IMG/VR virus record: IMGVR_UViG_3300030101_003804
Location: 1-29,130 of that record
Strand: one strand, 5' to 3'
DNA: 29,130 nt
Origin: a virus
Shown: positions 7,168-15,363 of the stretch, piece by piece
Layout: each line of letters begins with the position of its first letter
Position numbering within the stretch: position 1 is the first letter of the stretch
Made by a program: the position numbers and the translations under genes
The notes under the pieces: generated by a model
Database searches by the model: none
Told to the model about the DNA's origin: nothing
What the model saw: only the letters and a program-made list of their open reading frames with translations

Positions 7168-7472
7168 TTCTTGTTTCCCGAATTCGGAGAGTCTAATACC
7201 ATTAAGAGGGTTTTGGGTTTTACTGATGCTCCCATTTTCATCCCCTCCTCCATGGATGGTATATATCCTGTCAATCCGGGCCTCTCTCTCTGACCCAGAT
7301 TCATTGCATTCATTCCTTGCTGGCATACTGCTAATCCTCGATTATACATATCATACAGAGGAAGATCATTATTTTCATTATCTATCGGAGCTCCAAAATC
7401 TTCTAGAGATAGAACTCTGCAGTTCATTTCATCTTTAACGAAATCCCCTAAGAATTTACTAGAACCAAGCAT
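7164..7472 (-). CDS. Hypothetical protein upstream of DUF3310 (102 aa)
   Basis: Not recognised. The N-terminal half is ordinary globular sequence (MLGSSKFLGDFVKDEMNC); the C-terminal half is rich in Met, Gly, Gln and Lys, without membrane segments. It was preferred over the long frame of the neighbour in the shared region because its stop (TGA) overlaps a GTG start of the DUF3310 gene. Its start lies 40 bases from the divergent gene at 7513, so two promoters must share or overlap a very short spacer, or the genes are read from farther away. Confidence 0.6.
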   Translation of the reverse strand: MLGSSKFLGDFVKDEMNCRVLSLEDFGAPIDNENNDLPLYDMYNRGLAVCQQGMNAMNLGQRERPGLTGYIPSMEEGMKMGASVKPKTLLMVLDSPNSGNKK

Positions 7473-7512
7473 TGTTTTATATTGGATGATTTCTTTCTCC
7501 TACAATATTATC

Positions 7513-7899
7513 ATGGCAAGATTCTATGACACCACATACGACCCCAGACAAGACTCAGGAACGTCTGGAGCTGAGATATCCGATATAAACCCTGAACAGG
7601 CTTATGACGTGGATCTGAGGCGTGTAGACATGGATAAGAGAGGAGATGTAAAGAGCACCAATGAACAACAGAATCGTGTCAGAAGATTTTTTAAAGCAGC
7701 TCGTGCTTCAGGTAAATTCAGACAAGAGAGAGGTTTTGCAGAGCCAAGCATAGGAGGTAGAACACCTATAGGCAAAGCTGAGATAGCAGGTGTTCAATTA
7801 CCTAGTCTTAGAGGACAAAACTTTGGAGGACCTGGAGCAGGTTCTACTGAATATGCCACTAAACCGAAACCACAGTTTGGTAAAGAGTTTTATTTATAA
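7513..7899 (+). CDS. Hypothetical protein, Gly/Arg-rich (128 aa)
   Basis: Not recognised. The ATG at 7513 (MARFYDTTYDP) is preferred to the in-frame ATG at 7486, whose extra nine residues are hydrophobic and encoded by the AT-rich spacer. The middle is basic and helical (about residues 45-75), and the C-terminal third is Gly/Pro-rich with repeated GG and FG patterns, looking disordered. This could be a small virion or scaffold-associated protein (inference). It ends at 7899 directly against the convergent dCTP deaminase homologue, whose stop begins at 7900, with no room for a terminator between. Confidence 0.65.
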   Translation: MARFYDTTYDPRQDSGTSGAEISDINPEQAYDVDLRRVDMDKRGDVKSTNEQQNRVRRFFKAARASGKFRQERGFAEPSIGGRTPIGKAEIAGVQLPSLRGQNFGGPGAGSTEYATKPKPQFGKEFYL

Positions 7900-8478
7900 T
7901 TAGGCTGCAATAGTTTCTTTATCTATTTTCTTCTTCCTTTTTCTTTGCGGATAATCTATGTCACAAGGATTTCCCCTGTGGAACAGGAGCTGTGTAATAC
8001 CTTCGTTTGCATATATCCGATTAAATAAAGAGGTACAATTACTTATTTGTAATGTTAAATAACCTTCCCATCCACTTTCAGCTGGAGTTATGTTGCAAAA
8101 TATACCTGATCTTGCATAACTGGATTTTCCTACAGCCACTACGGTTATATCTTTAGGTAATTTTAATCTTTCTTCTGCCCTGCATAGACAATATCCATAA
8201 GGAGGTAATAAGAAGTATTTACCTCTTTTATCTTCGTTTAGTTCTGTTGTTTTTAATATTTCGGAATCAAAATCTTTAGGATCACACATACCAGCTTGTG
8301 TTCCTCCAAAGAGTAAGCACTTCTCTTCAGATAGTCTAATATCATATCCATAAGAACTTAGGCCATAACTAAGCGTTTTTTTACCATCAACTTCTTTAAC
8401 TTCCTTTGCTACAAAGGGTTCTATCATGTTTTCTTTTTCAACAAGATGCTTAATTTCCCAATCAGATAAGATACTCAT
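7900..8478 (-). CDS. dcd: dCTP deaminase homologue with Gln at the catalytic Glu position (192 aa)
   Basis: Dcd family (dUTPase fold), which converts dCTP to dUTP on the way to dTTP. Family blocks seen: SSYGYDIRL at 41-49, GKSSYARSGI at 117-126 (equivalents of E. coli Ser111 and Arg115 are S119 and R123), SGWEGYLTLQISN at 135-147 and ANEGITQLLF at 157-166. In E. coli the residue seven after the conserved Trp is Glu138, the general base; here it is Gln144 (codon CAA). The enzyme may thus be inactive, altered in reaction, or a regulator. The ATG at 8478 (MSILSDWEIK) is the family's normal start; an upstream ATG at 8538 would add 20 residues over the preceding gene. Last gene of the leftward operon. 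Confidence 0.88.
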   Translation of the reverse strand: MSILSDWEIKHLVEKENMIEPFVAKEVKEVDGKKTLSYGLSSYGYDIRLSEEKCLLFGGTQAGMCDPKDFDSEILKTTELNEDKRGKYFLLPPYGYCLCRAEERLKLPKDITVVAVGKSSYARSGIFCNITPAESGWEGYLTLQISNCTSLFNRIYANEGITQLLFHRGNPCDIDYPQRKRKKKIDKETIAA

Positions 8479-8512
8479 AATGCTTCTTTTATGTCTATCG
8501 AGTATATCTAAT

Positions 8513-9100
8513 CTAACAAAGGATTCTACCTTTTTCACTATAAATATCTATGAACTTTTCTATCATTTTTGTAGAGTTTTGTATCGGAGGTAAGTAAACC
8601 AAAAAAGACGTGCAAGTCTTATGCACCCCAACACCTTTGCTTGTATTTTTTACTAAGGAAGGTGCAGTTTTTAATATACAAATAGGAAAGTCAAATATCT
8701 TTTGTTCATATCTAATCATGTCGGGACAATTTGTAAAATATAATCCTTGTTTTATTTCTTTTGCTAACCATGCTTTATATAATTTACGAAACCATACTGC
8801 ATGTGAAGAAGTTAATGAAGGAGATGAAGCACGGGTCATCTTCCATTTTTCATTTTTTTTATCCCAAAAGTAAGCACCACTGGGAGGAAATAAATAAACA
8901 CTTCCATACCATTGTTGACAATTCAATCCGTCATCTCTTGGAGTAAAAAAATTATTGGCTTCGACATAATCATTAGCTATATTTGAACTTGCAACATCTA
9001 AATCAATACCTTCTAATAAGGCATGTGCTGCAGAAACAAGATCATAATTAGTTATTAACTCTAAATCTTCATTACGTTTTTTTATGTCATGTATTGCCAT
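8513..9100 (-). CDS. Phage Dam-type adenine methyltransferase-like protein, altered active site (195 aa)
   Basis: Resembles the phage N6-adenine-methyltransferase family (PF05869-like). Residues 33-58 have the D-x-D-V-A-S-S-N-I-A-N ... FFTPRDDGL pattern and 63-79 the W-Y-G-S-V-Y-L-F-P-P-S-G-A-Y-F-W pattern, equivalent to the usual WxGxVWLNPPY block. The catalytic motif normally reads [D/N/S]-P-P-[Y/F/W]; here it is F-P-P-S, lacking the polar first and aromatic last residue, so DNA methylation is doubtful or the chemistry differs. If active it could mark phage DNA against host restriction. Its ATG overlaps the TAA of the upstream gene by one base, and the next gene follows after 34 bases. Confidence 0.6.
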   Translation of the reverse strand: MAIHDIKKRNEDLELITNYDLVSAAHALLEGIDLDVASSNIANDYVEANNFFTPRDDGLNCQQWYGSVYLFPPSGAYFWDKKNEKWKMTRASSPSLTSSHAVWFRKLYKAWLAKEIKQGLYFTNCPDMIRYEQKIFDFPICILKTAPSLVKNTSKGVGVHKTCTSFLVYLPPIQNSTKMIEKFIDIYSEKGRILC

Positions 9101-9504
9101 TAATTAATAGAACAAGGTGAGGCATCTACGGTTTCAATGTTCTCATAATCAATTTCTACATATCTGATCCCCTCTTTATCTAATATCATGTAGCCAGCTA
9201 ATTTACTAGGATCAATTTGTTCTGCTCTATTTAATATTCGCTTTAAACTTTCACTTAAATCATCATTATTTATTGATTCACACAATCGTATATCATCTTT
9301 TAAATCTTCTAAAGTACACCAAGAATCAGTTTCCTGAGTTGCATTTAAACGCATGACCCCTGGTCCTTTAAGTTTCCAGAATTTTAAATATTGTTCTCCC
9401 TGATCAGCAAGAATGAATTTAATTGTTGTATTTAAAAAAGCAGCTTTTTGTGGGTCCATATCTGAACCAATTACAGATGCGATTAATCGTTCTCTTCTGT
9501 TCAT
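9100..9504 (-). CDS. Hypothetical protein in leftward operon (134 aa)
   Basis: Not recognised. A soluble, mixed alpha/beta-looking acidic protein without membrane segments. The N-terminus is basic and helical (MNRRERLIASVIG); the C-terminal half has a strand-like stretch (GYMILDKEGIRYVEIDYEN). Start and stop overlap both neighbours (ATGA with the gene upstream, TAATG with the Dam-like gene), indicating coupled translation and a shared function or timing with them. Confidence 0.65.
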   Translation of the reverse strand: MNRRERLIASVIGSDMDPQKAAFLNTTIKFILADQGEQYLKFWKLKGPGVMRLNATQETDSWCTLEDLKDDIRLCESINNDDLSESLKRILNRAEQIDPSKLAGYMILDKEGIRYVEIDYENIETVDASPCSIN

Positions 9505-9962
9505 TTTTTTAATAGTCCCTGTTTGGATAAGGATTCAAGTAATTTAGGCATTGGTTGATAAAGTACAACCATTTTTCCTAAAATACCACGTTTTTTTATT
9601 AATTTCCCGTCATTATCTCTTACCTTATTAAACTCTCCTGATCTTATTAAATATTCAGCTACACAACGTAATCGTCTTTTTAAAGGTAATTCAGCTTTCG
9701 GAAATTTACCACATATAGTATCTGCTTTCATATCTTGAAATGCAAGACGCAATCTGTTCGCTAATGTCATATTAGAGTTAGCATCTTCTTGCTCATAATT
9801 TTTCACATTTTCTAAATAACGTCTTAGACAACCATCATCAAAAGAACCCTCTGGAGGAAGAAATATTTCTACTTGTAGACTTAGTGATTCAGAGAGTGTT
9901 TGTTTATAATTTTTTACCGTAACTTTTGATATATCAATATTCATAAATCTATGTGCAATCAT
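9501..9962 (-). CDS. Hypothetical protein in leftward operon, possible winged helix (153 aa)
   Basis: No family recognised. The C-terminal 60 residues (basic helix with RRLRCVAEYLIRSGEF, then GKLIKKRGILGKMVVLYQP) have the look of a winged-helix DNA-binding domain, with a helix followed by a basic hairpin; this is a weak inference. The central part is polar and helical. Overlaps both neighbours by 4 bases (ATGA type). Lying between an HTH protein and a methyltransferase-like protein, it may belong to a DNA-related set. Confidence 0.65.
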   Translation of the reverse strand: MIAHRFMNIDISKVTVKNYKQTLSESLSLQVEIFLPPEGSFDDGCLRRYLENVKNYEQEDANSNMTLANRLRLAFQDMKADTICGKFPKAELPLKRRLRCVAEYLIRSGEFNKVRDNDGKLIKKRGILGKMVVLYQPMPKLLESLSKQGLLKK

Positions 9963-10375
9963 GTTAACTTTCCAGTGCTAGTTGTTACGTACATAGGTGA
10001 TGCTTTCTTTCGATAATCTTGGTTAGTAAACTTTTTATTTTTTGCGAATGATTGCACCAATTTATTCCAAGGTATCCTTATTAAAGCCTTTCGGCTAGGG
10101 TCAGGAGATGCATTAACATAATGTATTCCTTCAACCCAACCTTTATCTGGATGTTTTCTACCTAAAGCCATCCAATTGCGAAGGGTCTGATCTGAAACAC
10201 CCAGTCTACGAGAGCATTCTTCGGTGCTTATATATTCATCAGCAAAAGCCTGAGGATTAAGAGCATCTGTTATTCCTTTTTCATAACGACTATGCCACAT
10301 TGAAGATAAAATATTTTTTATCCCTTTTAATTCCCACGCAATATCTTCTAAACCTTTGCGTAATCCTGTATTCAT
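9959..10375 (-). CDS. HTH DNA-binding protein, first gene of leftward operon (138 aa)
   Basis: Contains a MerR/excisionase-type helix-turn-helix at about residues 48-75 (ISTEECSRRLGVSDQTLRNW), followed by a lysine-rich wing region with a G-W-V-E-G-I-H-Y-V pattern and IRIPWNKLVQS, as found in DNA-binding domains of phage excisionases and small terminase-like proteins. The N-terminal 40 residues are helical and could dimerise. It leads the operon and faces the rightward gene at 10428 across a 52-base spacer, so autoregulation of both directions is possible (inference). Confidence 0.7.
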   Translation of the reverse strand: MNTGLRKGLEDIAWELKGIKNILSSMWHSRYEKGITDALNPQAFADEYISTEECSRRLGVSDQTLRNWMALGRKHPDKGWVEGIHYVNASPDPSRKALIRIPWNKLVQSFAKNKKFTNQDYRKKASPMYVTTSTGKLT

Positions 10376-10427
10376 AGTTTCATTACTCTTAATTAAATGC
10401 TAATCTAAAAGTAAACAGTTTGCATCT

Positions 10428-10715
10428 ATGGAAGAGCAAGTACCACCTAGTCAACAACCTGGAGTTCCACAAATAACTCCAGAACAATTAGCTCAGATGA
10501 AAGCACGTGCAAGAGAGCTGGCTATACAGCAAACTTTAGCACAAAATATAACAAATAAGCCACCTAATCCTCAGGTAGTTTATGTTAGAAGAAACCTCAC
10601 GATTGCAGAGATTATTTTACTATTAGTGGTCTCTTGTTTATTAGTTACTGGTGTACAATTTGGCTGGAGAGTTGCAACAGATTTCTTGCCTAGAGTAGAA
10701 ATTAAGGTGAAGTAA
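10428..10715 (+). CDS. Small single-pass membrane protein with Pro/Gln-rich N-terminus (95 aa)
   Basis: Residues 1-50 are hydrophilic and rich in Pro and Gln, and probably disordered or cytoplasmic. VVYVRRN at about 50-56 provides positive charges before one strong transmembrane helix (about 57-80, rich in Leu/Ile/Val), then a short tail. Similar small proteins with this VRRNL-helix layout occur in cyanomyoviruses, without known function. Its position just ahead of the tail-fibre genes suggests late expression; a lysis or membrane role is possible but not shown. Confidence 0.75.
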   Translation: MEEQVPPSQQPGVPQITPEQLAQMKARARELAIQQTLAQNITNKPPNPQVVYVRRNLTIAEIILLLVVSCLLVTGVQFGWRVATDFLPRVEIKVK

Positions 10716-10771
10716 TTTGTCAGAATACTAGATCTATAATTAGTTAATAAAGTGTTAACTAGAATTAGGTC

Positions 10772-12958
10772 GTGGCAAACCGTAGAATTAGTGAATTACA
10801 GGAACAGGCGGGTCTCCAATTAGCAGAAGATGATCTATTAACGGTTGTTAATGTATCAGAACCAGATCCAGGATTAAAGAATAAAAAATTAACAATATCA
10901 GGTACAAAAGCGTACTTAAATGTTCATTATTTACCTAGGACAGGCGGTACTATCAGTGGAAATGTAATAATTCAAGATGATTTAACTGTTTCTGGAGCTA
11001 GTACTACATCCGGATTAACCGTAAGCAATTTAGCAAATATAAGTGGAATTGTAGTAACGCAAAACGTTACTGTAACAGGAACTATCAGTGGTACCAACAT
11101 AACTGGTGGATCTATCGAAGGTTCTACTATAAAAGCTGTAACCTTCACGGGAACTACAATCAACGCTGAAAGTGGAAAATTCAGCACCATTGTAAGTGGA
11201 GTCACGGTAACTGGTACTAGTTCTTTATTTACTAATGCAACAGCTACTAATATTACAGGTACTACGGTAACTGGTACTCATGCTTTATTTACAAATTCGA
11301 CAGCTACTAATATTACTGGTACTACGGTAACTGGTACTACAGCTAATTTCACTACTGTTAATGCGGTTGATCTAAATGTTTCTGATGATTTAGATGTAAC
11401 GGATGACACTACTATCGGTGGAGATTTGACAGTCACTGGAGCCGTTAGCATCTTAGGAGATACGGATGTAGGTGATGCCAATACTGACACAATAACTTTT
11501 ACAGCTCGTGTAGATTCTGATTTAGAGCCATCCACAGATGACGAGAGATCTTTTGGAGATTCATCTTTAAGATGGAAAGAGATACATGGCGTAACTGTTG
11601 ATGCAACAACAGGAAATATAACTAACATTACGGCAACTAACATTACAGGCACCACAGTCACAGGAACCAGTGCTTTATTTACAAATGCAACGGCCACTAA
11701 CATTACGGGTACCACCATAACTGGTACATCTGGTTTATTTACGAATGTTACGGCTCAAGATTTTACTGTAGAGGATGATTTTAACGTAGTAGATGATGTG
11801 ACTGTTGGCGGAGATGCAACTGTTACTGGAACGCTTGTGGGAAAGGGAACTATATCAGGAGATATAATTACAGGCGGAACTAAAATCTTATCTCCTTTAA
11901 TAACCGGAGCTACTATTGTTGGTACAACAACAGTTTCAGGTACTACTGTTACAGGTACTAGTGCATTATTTACTAATGCAACAGCTACTAATATTACTGG
12001 TACTACGGTAACTGGTACCACAGCTAATTTCACTACAGGTAACTTTGTAGATCTTAATGTATCTAATGATTTAGATATAACAAATGACACTACTCTCGGA
12101 GGAGATCTAACAGTCACCGGTAATGCTTCGATATTAGGTAATACAGATATAGGTAATGCAAATACTGATACAGTAACTTTTACTGCTCTTGTAGATTCAG
12201 CAATTCTTCCTGATGCAACCGCTAATGATCGTGATCTAGGTAGTACCACTAAAACTTGGAGAGCACTTTATGCAACTACAGTAATAGCTACTACAGGAAC
12301 TATTACTAATATCAATGCGACAGCTATAACTGGAACTACAGTTACCGGCACTACAGCTAACTTCACGACAGGTAATATAACCAACATTACGGCGACTAAT
12401 ATAACTGGCACTACGGTAACTGGTACTAATGCTTTATTCACTAATGCGACTGCTACAAATATTACCGGTACTACAGTTACTGGTACTACTGCGAACTTTA
12501 CCACTATTAATGCAGTAGATCTTAATGTAACTGATGATTTAGGTATAACTGATGACTTAGCAGTAGGTGGAAATCTAACGGTAACTGGAATTACAAGTTT
12601 CTTAGGTAATACAAACTTAGGTGATGCAATTACAGATACAATAACGTTTGCAGGTCGTGTGAATAGTAATATTAATCCTTCAGGAACTACTAGAGATTTA
12701 GGAGTAACTAATAATAGGTGGAGGACATTATTTGTAAATACAGTAAACTCTGTTACGGGTACTATTACCAATATCACAGCGACAAATATAACAGGAACCA
12801 CTGTTACTGGTACTAATGCTCTATTTACTAACGCAACGGCTACAAACATTACAGGAACCACAATTACAGGTGGAACTATCAAAATGAGTGGAGATACAGT
12901 GGCTACTCAGACCTTTGCTGAAGACAGTGCAATCGTATTTGCAATTGCTCTAGGTTAA
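10772..12958 (+). CDS. Tail-fibre-like virion protein with internal repeats (728 aa, GTG start)
   Basis: Phage adhesin or fibre shaft. The N-terminus (MANRRISELQEQ, then LTISGTKAYLN and LPRTGGTISG) is the conserved attachment region of marine cyanophage tail fibres. From about residue 145 a Thr/Asn/Gly-rich beta repeat follows, with TATNITGTT in nine copies and one variant. Three larger modules start near residues 198, 424 and 580; each has a VDLNV-type strand, a D-D-rich stretch, G-G-[DN]-L-T-V-T-G and, downstream, a W-[KR]-x-[IL] turn. The end, with DTVATQTFAED, is short and lacks an obvious receptor-binding tip. Starts with GTG at 10772; no ATG lies nearby in frame. Probably trimeric and displayed on the virion. 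Confidence 0.88.
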   Translation: MANRRISELQEQAGLQLAEDDLLTVVNVSEPDPGLKNKKLTISGTKAYLNVHYLPRTGGTISGNVIIQDDLTVSGASTTSGLTVSNLANISGIVVTQNVTVTGTISGTNITGGSIEGSTIKAVTFTGTTINAESGKFSTIVSGVTVTGTSSLFTNATATNITGTTVTGTHALFTNSTATNITGTTVTGTTANFTTVNAVDLNVSDDLDVTDDTTIGGDLTVTGAVSILGDTDVGDANTDTITFTARVDSDLEPSTDDERSFGDSSLRWKEIHGVTVDATTGNITNITATNITGTTVTGTSALFTNATATNITGTTITGTSGLFTNVTAQDFTVEDDFNVVDDVTVGGDATVTGTLVGKGTISGDIITGGTKILSPLITGATIVGTTTVSGTTVTGTSALFTNATATNITGTTVTGTTANFTTGNFVDLNVSNDLDITNDTTLGGDLTVTGNASILGNTDIGNANTDTVTFTALVDSAILPDATANDRDLGSTTKTWRALYATTVIATTGTITNINATAITGTTVTGTTANFTTGNITNITATNITGTTVTGTNALFTNATATNITGTTVTGTTANFTTINAVDLNVTDDLGITDDLAVGGNLTVTGITSFLGNTNLGDAITDTITFAGRVNSNINPSGTTRDLGVTNNRWRTLFVNTVNSVTGTITNITATNITGTTVTGTNALFTNATATNITGTTITGGTIKMSGDTVATQTFAEDSAIVFAIALG
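11210..12880 (+). repeat. Degenerate coding repeats in the tail-fibre gene
   Basis: Repeats of roughly 45-60 bases encode the TATNITGTT units, in clusters separated by three larger modules (starting near 11365, 12045 and 12511). At protein level copies are nearly identical, but codons differ widely between copies: the Thr-Asn-Ile-Thr-Gly-Thr-Thr stretch uses different synonymous codons in most copies. They are therefore old or diversified repeats rather than fresh tandem duplications. Confidence 0.85.
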
Positions 12959-13002
12959 CCTCTCCTAAAATAGAAGAAATATTGATTAGGTTTTATAGAT
13001 AA

Positions 13003-13380
13003 ATGGCTCGTTTTATCTCCGTTGTCAGAGATAGTGTATCAAATAATTCAGGGTCTCCAACGATAGTGATTACTGGAAATACTAATGTAAGTGGAGTTCC
13101 TAGCAACACTTATGGGGTAATTCTTAGTATTTTAGCTTCTAATAAAAATGCCAATTCACAGAACGTAACTGTCCAGCTAGTGAAAGGTGGTAGCACAACT
13201 GCTTCACTGGTGACTTCAGGAATTATACCTAGTCAATCTTCTTTGGAGTTTATGACCGGGAATAAGTTAATTGTAGAGCCTACTGATGTTATAAAAGCTC
13301 ATGCCAGTGCAGCTAGTGCGATAGATATCACCGTTTCATATATGTTAAATCCTCAAGATTCTAGTATTACTTCAGGATAA
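13003..13380 (+). CDS. Small beta-rich virion protein between fibre genes (125 aa)
   Basis: Soluble protein dominated by Ser, Thr, Asn and Val in alternating patterns, looking like a beta-sandwich. Features: MARFISVVRDS start, G-N-T-N-V-S-G, Y-G-V-I-L-S-I-L-A-S-N, then S-S-L-E-F-M-T-G-N-K-L and V-S-Y-M near the end. Proteins of this pattern are frequent beside tail-fibre genes in marine phages and are probably fibre-associated or neck/head decoration proteins; the exact role is unknown. Its stop overlaps the start of the next fibre gene (TAATG at 13378-13382), so both are likely made in step. Confidence 0.75.
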   Translation: MARFISVVRDSVSNNSGSPTIVITGNTNVSGVPSNTYGVILSILASNKNANSQNVTVQLVKGGSTTASLVTSGIIPSQSSLEFMTGNKLIVEPTDVIKAHASAASAIDITVSYMLNPQDSSITSG

Positions 13381-15257
13381 TGCCTTACATCGGAAACATA
13401 GTACAAGATTTCAGTGTTAGCACCGCTATGCTCAACACTGATAGTGTGACGAGTATTAAAGTACTTGACGGGACTATCGTAAATGCTGATATAAATGACA
13501 GTGCAGCGATAGCTGGAACAAAAATATCTCCTGATTTTGGATCTCAACAAATAATTACAACAAGCTCGTTAAATGTTGGAACAATAAATGCTAGTTCAAA
13601 TGCAGATCAAATTTTAAACTTAAATTCTTCTGATAATGGTGCTGTTTATTTAGCTTATAAAAGAAGTGGAGCAAGAAAAGCATATATTGGTTATGGAGGA
13701 ACTGGAGATACACTTAACCTTGTAAATGAAATAAGTGATGGCGATATAGTTATTGCTGGTAATGATGGTGGAAGCAATATAAATATGCTTGCTTTCGATA
13801 CAAGTGAAAATGGAAGAGCTACTTTTATTGGCAACGTTAATGTTGGTGCTGGTCTTGATGTAATAGGGGATATTAATTGCAATGGCACCATAGATTTAGA
13901 AGATGCTTCATCCATTAAATTAGGAACTGATGATGATTTTGTTCTTTCATATGAGAACACTAATAACCAAGCCCTTATCGCAATGGCTGCTGGTAAAAGG
14001 CTTAAGTTAAAATGCGACTCATTACATATAAATAACGCTGCTGACAATTCAAATATTTTATTAGCTGATGATGTAGGTGCAGTAAGTTTATTCTTTGGAA
14101 CAAATGCCAGGATTTCAACGACTTCCACTGGAGCAACAGTAACAGGAAGTTTAACTACAACTGGAAATATAACTGCAACAGCTGGTCAATTAACACTCGA
14201 AGATACTAATGAACAGCAAATACTTAGATTCTGGAATGCTACTAGTGATAGTGATATTGATGGTCTGTTAACTGGGTCAACTTTTGGAACTCTATTAGAG
14301 GGAGCTAATAATGGTCATCATGTTATTGCCTTAAGAGATAATGACGGTTCTGATAGTGTTGCAATAATTTCTGGTGGTGGTGATTTTCAAACTGATAATA
14401 CCTACGACACCGTAATTGCAAGGTTTATGGCAAATGGAAACGTAGCTATAGGCAATCACCAACCTGCGTCTCAATTACATTTAAAAAGAAGTACTGGAGA
14501 AGCTATTTTAACAATTGAATCTGAATCTGCTAATGATGCAATGGTTTTTATAGATACATCAGATGGTACAGGTGCTAATGCAGATGTAAGGTTTGCAAGA
14601 GATGGTTCAACTAAAGGAAGAATTAGTTTTTTAAATGCTGGTACCGGACAAGGTGACATGAGGTTCACTACTGGTTCAGATGCTGAAGCATTTCGTATTC
14701 ATAGTAACGGAGATATAACAGTTCCAAGTGGATCGATAAAGTTATCCGAATCTGGACAAGGTATTAATTTCCATGAACATGGTGCTGGTTCAGCTGTGTC
14801 TAGTAATATCTTAGACGACTATGAGGAAGGTTCATGGACGCCAGTATTAGGAGCTACTTCTACAGATCCGACTGTTTCCTCATATTCACATCAAATAGGC
14901 AGATATACAAAAATAGGAAATGTTGTAAATTTATTCATGTTTATAGATATTAGTGGAGGTAATATCACTGCTGCAGGTTCAGGTGATGGAACTATAAAAG
15001 GTTTACCTTTTACAATAGGAGCTACGGCAGGCGATCATAATGGTGCAGCAATGATTAATTTTGCACAATTACCAAATTCTTTTTCTACTGGTAGAAATGA
15101 TTATAGGTTTTTCTTTGGTACAGGTGAAAGTATAATGAGAATCCATCAATATAACTCAGGTAATCCACAAGTACAAACAGGTTTGGGATCAGGTCAAATT
15201 GCAAATGGAAATAGATTTAAAATTGGTCTAGTTGCTGTTTATAGAACTACTCAATAG
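13380..15257 (+). CDS. Tail fibre with C-terminal receptor-binding-type domain (625 aa)
   Basis: The N-terminal stretch (residues 1-55, MPYIGNIVQDFSVSTAML ... IAGTKISPDFG) is the typical entry region of marine phage tail fibres, probably for attachment to the baseplate or another fibre. The middle (about 60-470) is Gly/Asn/Ser-rich beta structure with phrases such as GTDDDFVLSY and GNVAIG, as in fibre shafts. The C-terminal domain from about 475 (YEEGSWTPVLGATS, then G-R-Y-T-K-I-G-N-V-V) is the common tip fold likely to bind the host surface. The ATG overlaps the preceding stop by one base. Expected to determine host range. Confidence 0.85.
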   Translation: MPYIGNIVQDFSVSTAMLNTDSVTSIKVLDGTIVNADINDSAAIAGTKISPDFGSQQIITTSSLNVGTINASSNADQILNLNSSDNGAVYLAYKRSGARKAYIGYGGTGDTLNLVNEISDGDIVIAGNDGGSNINMLAFDTSENGRATFIGNVNVGAGLDVIGDINCNGTIDLEDASSIKLGTDDDFVLSYENTNNQALIAMAAGKRLKLKCDSLHINNAADNSNILLADDVGAVSLFFGTNARISTTSTGATVTGSLTTTGNITATAGQLTLEDTNEQQILRFWNATSDSDIDGLLTGSTFGTLLEGANNGHHVIALRDNDGSDSVAIISGGGDFQTDNTYDTVIARFMANGNVAIGNHQPASQLHLKRSTGEAILTIESESANDAMVFIDTSDGTGANADVRFARDGSTKGRISFLNAGTGQGDMRFTTGSDAEAFRIHSNGDITVPSGSIKLSESGQGINFHEHGAGSAVSSNILDDYEEGSWTPVLGATSTDPTVSSYSHQIGRYTKIGNVVNLFMFIDISGGNITAAGSGDGTIKGLPFTIGATAGDHNGAAMINFAQLPNSFSTGRNDYRFFFGTGESIMRIHQYNSGNPQVQTGLGSGQIANGNRFKIGLVAVYRTTQ

Positions 15258-15363
15258 ACCACAAGGAATAGATCGTTCAAAACTTGTACCGCTTATAAAC
15301 ACTTAGAAAGTTAATATTGCAAAAATAAAAATCGCTTAGTACTATTAAATAAATTTTAAAACC

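Noticed and set aside
7226-7438. Rightward ORF of 70 aa opposite the leftward pair
   Set aside because: Conflicts with the coupled leftward genes and begins and ends inside them.
8610-8946. Two rightward ORFs opposite the methyltransferase-like gene
   Set aside because: Shadow frames of a gene with family resemblance and coupled start.
11210-12880. Repeats that could be mistaken for a CRISPR or minisatellite array
   Set aside because: Repeats are in frame, encode a conserved peptide unit, vary in spacing and codon use, and lack uniform spacers.
10972-12882. Long antisense ORFs (77-204 aa) over the first tail-fibre gene
   Set aside because: They are Val/Pro/Thr-rich mirror images of the fibre repeats; the Thr/Gly/Asn codon bias of the repeats leaves few stops on the other strand. 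No start context or domain.
13691-14128. Antisense ORF of 145 aa in the second tail-fibre gene
   Set aside because: Low-complexity Ser/Pro/Leu sequence opposite a well-supported gene; shadow frame.
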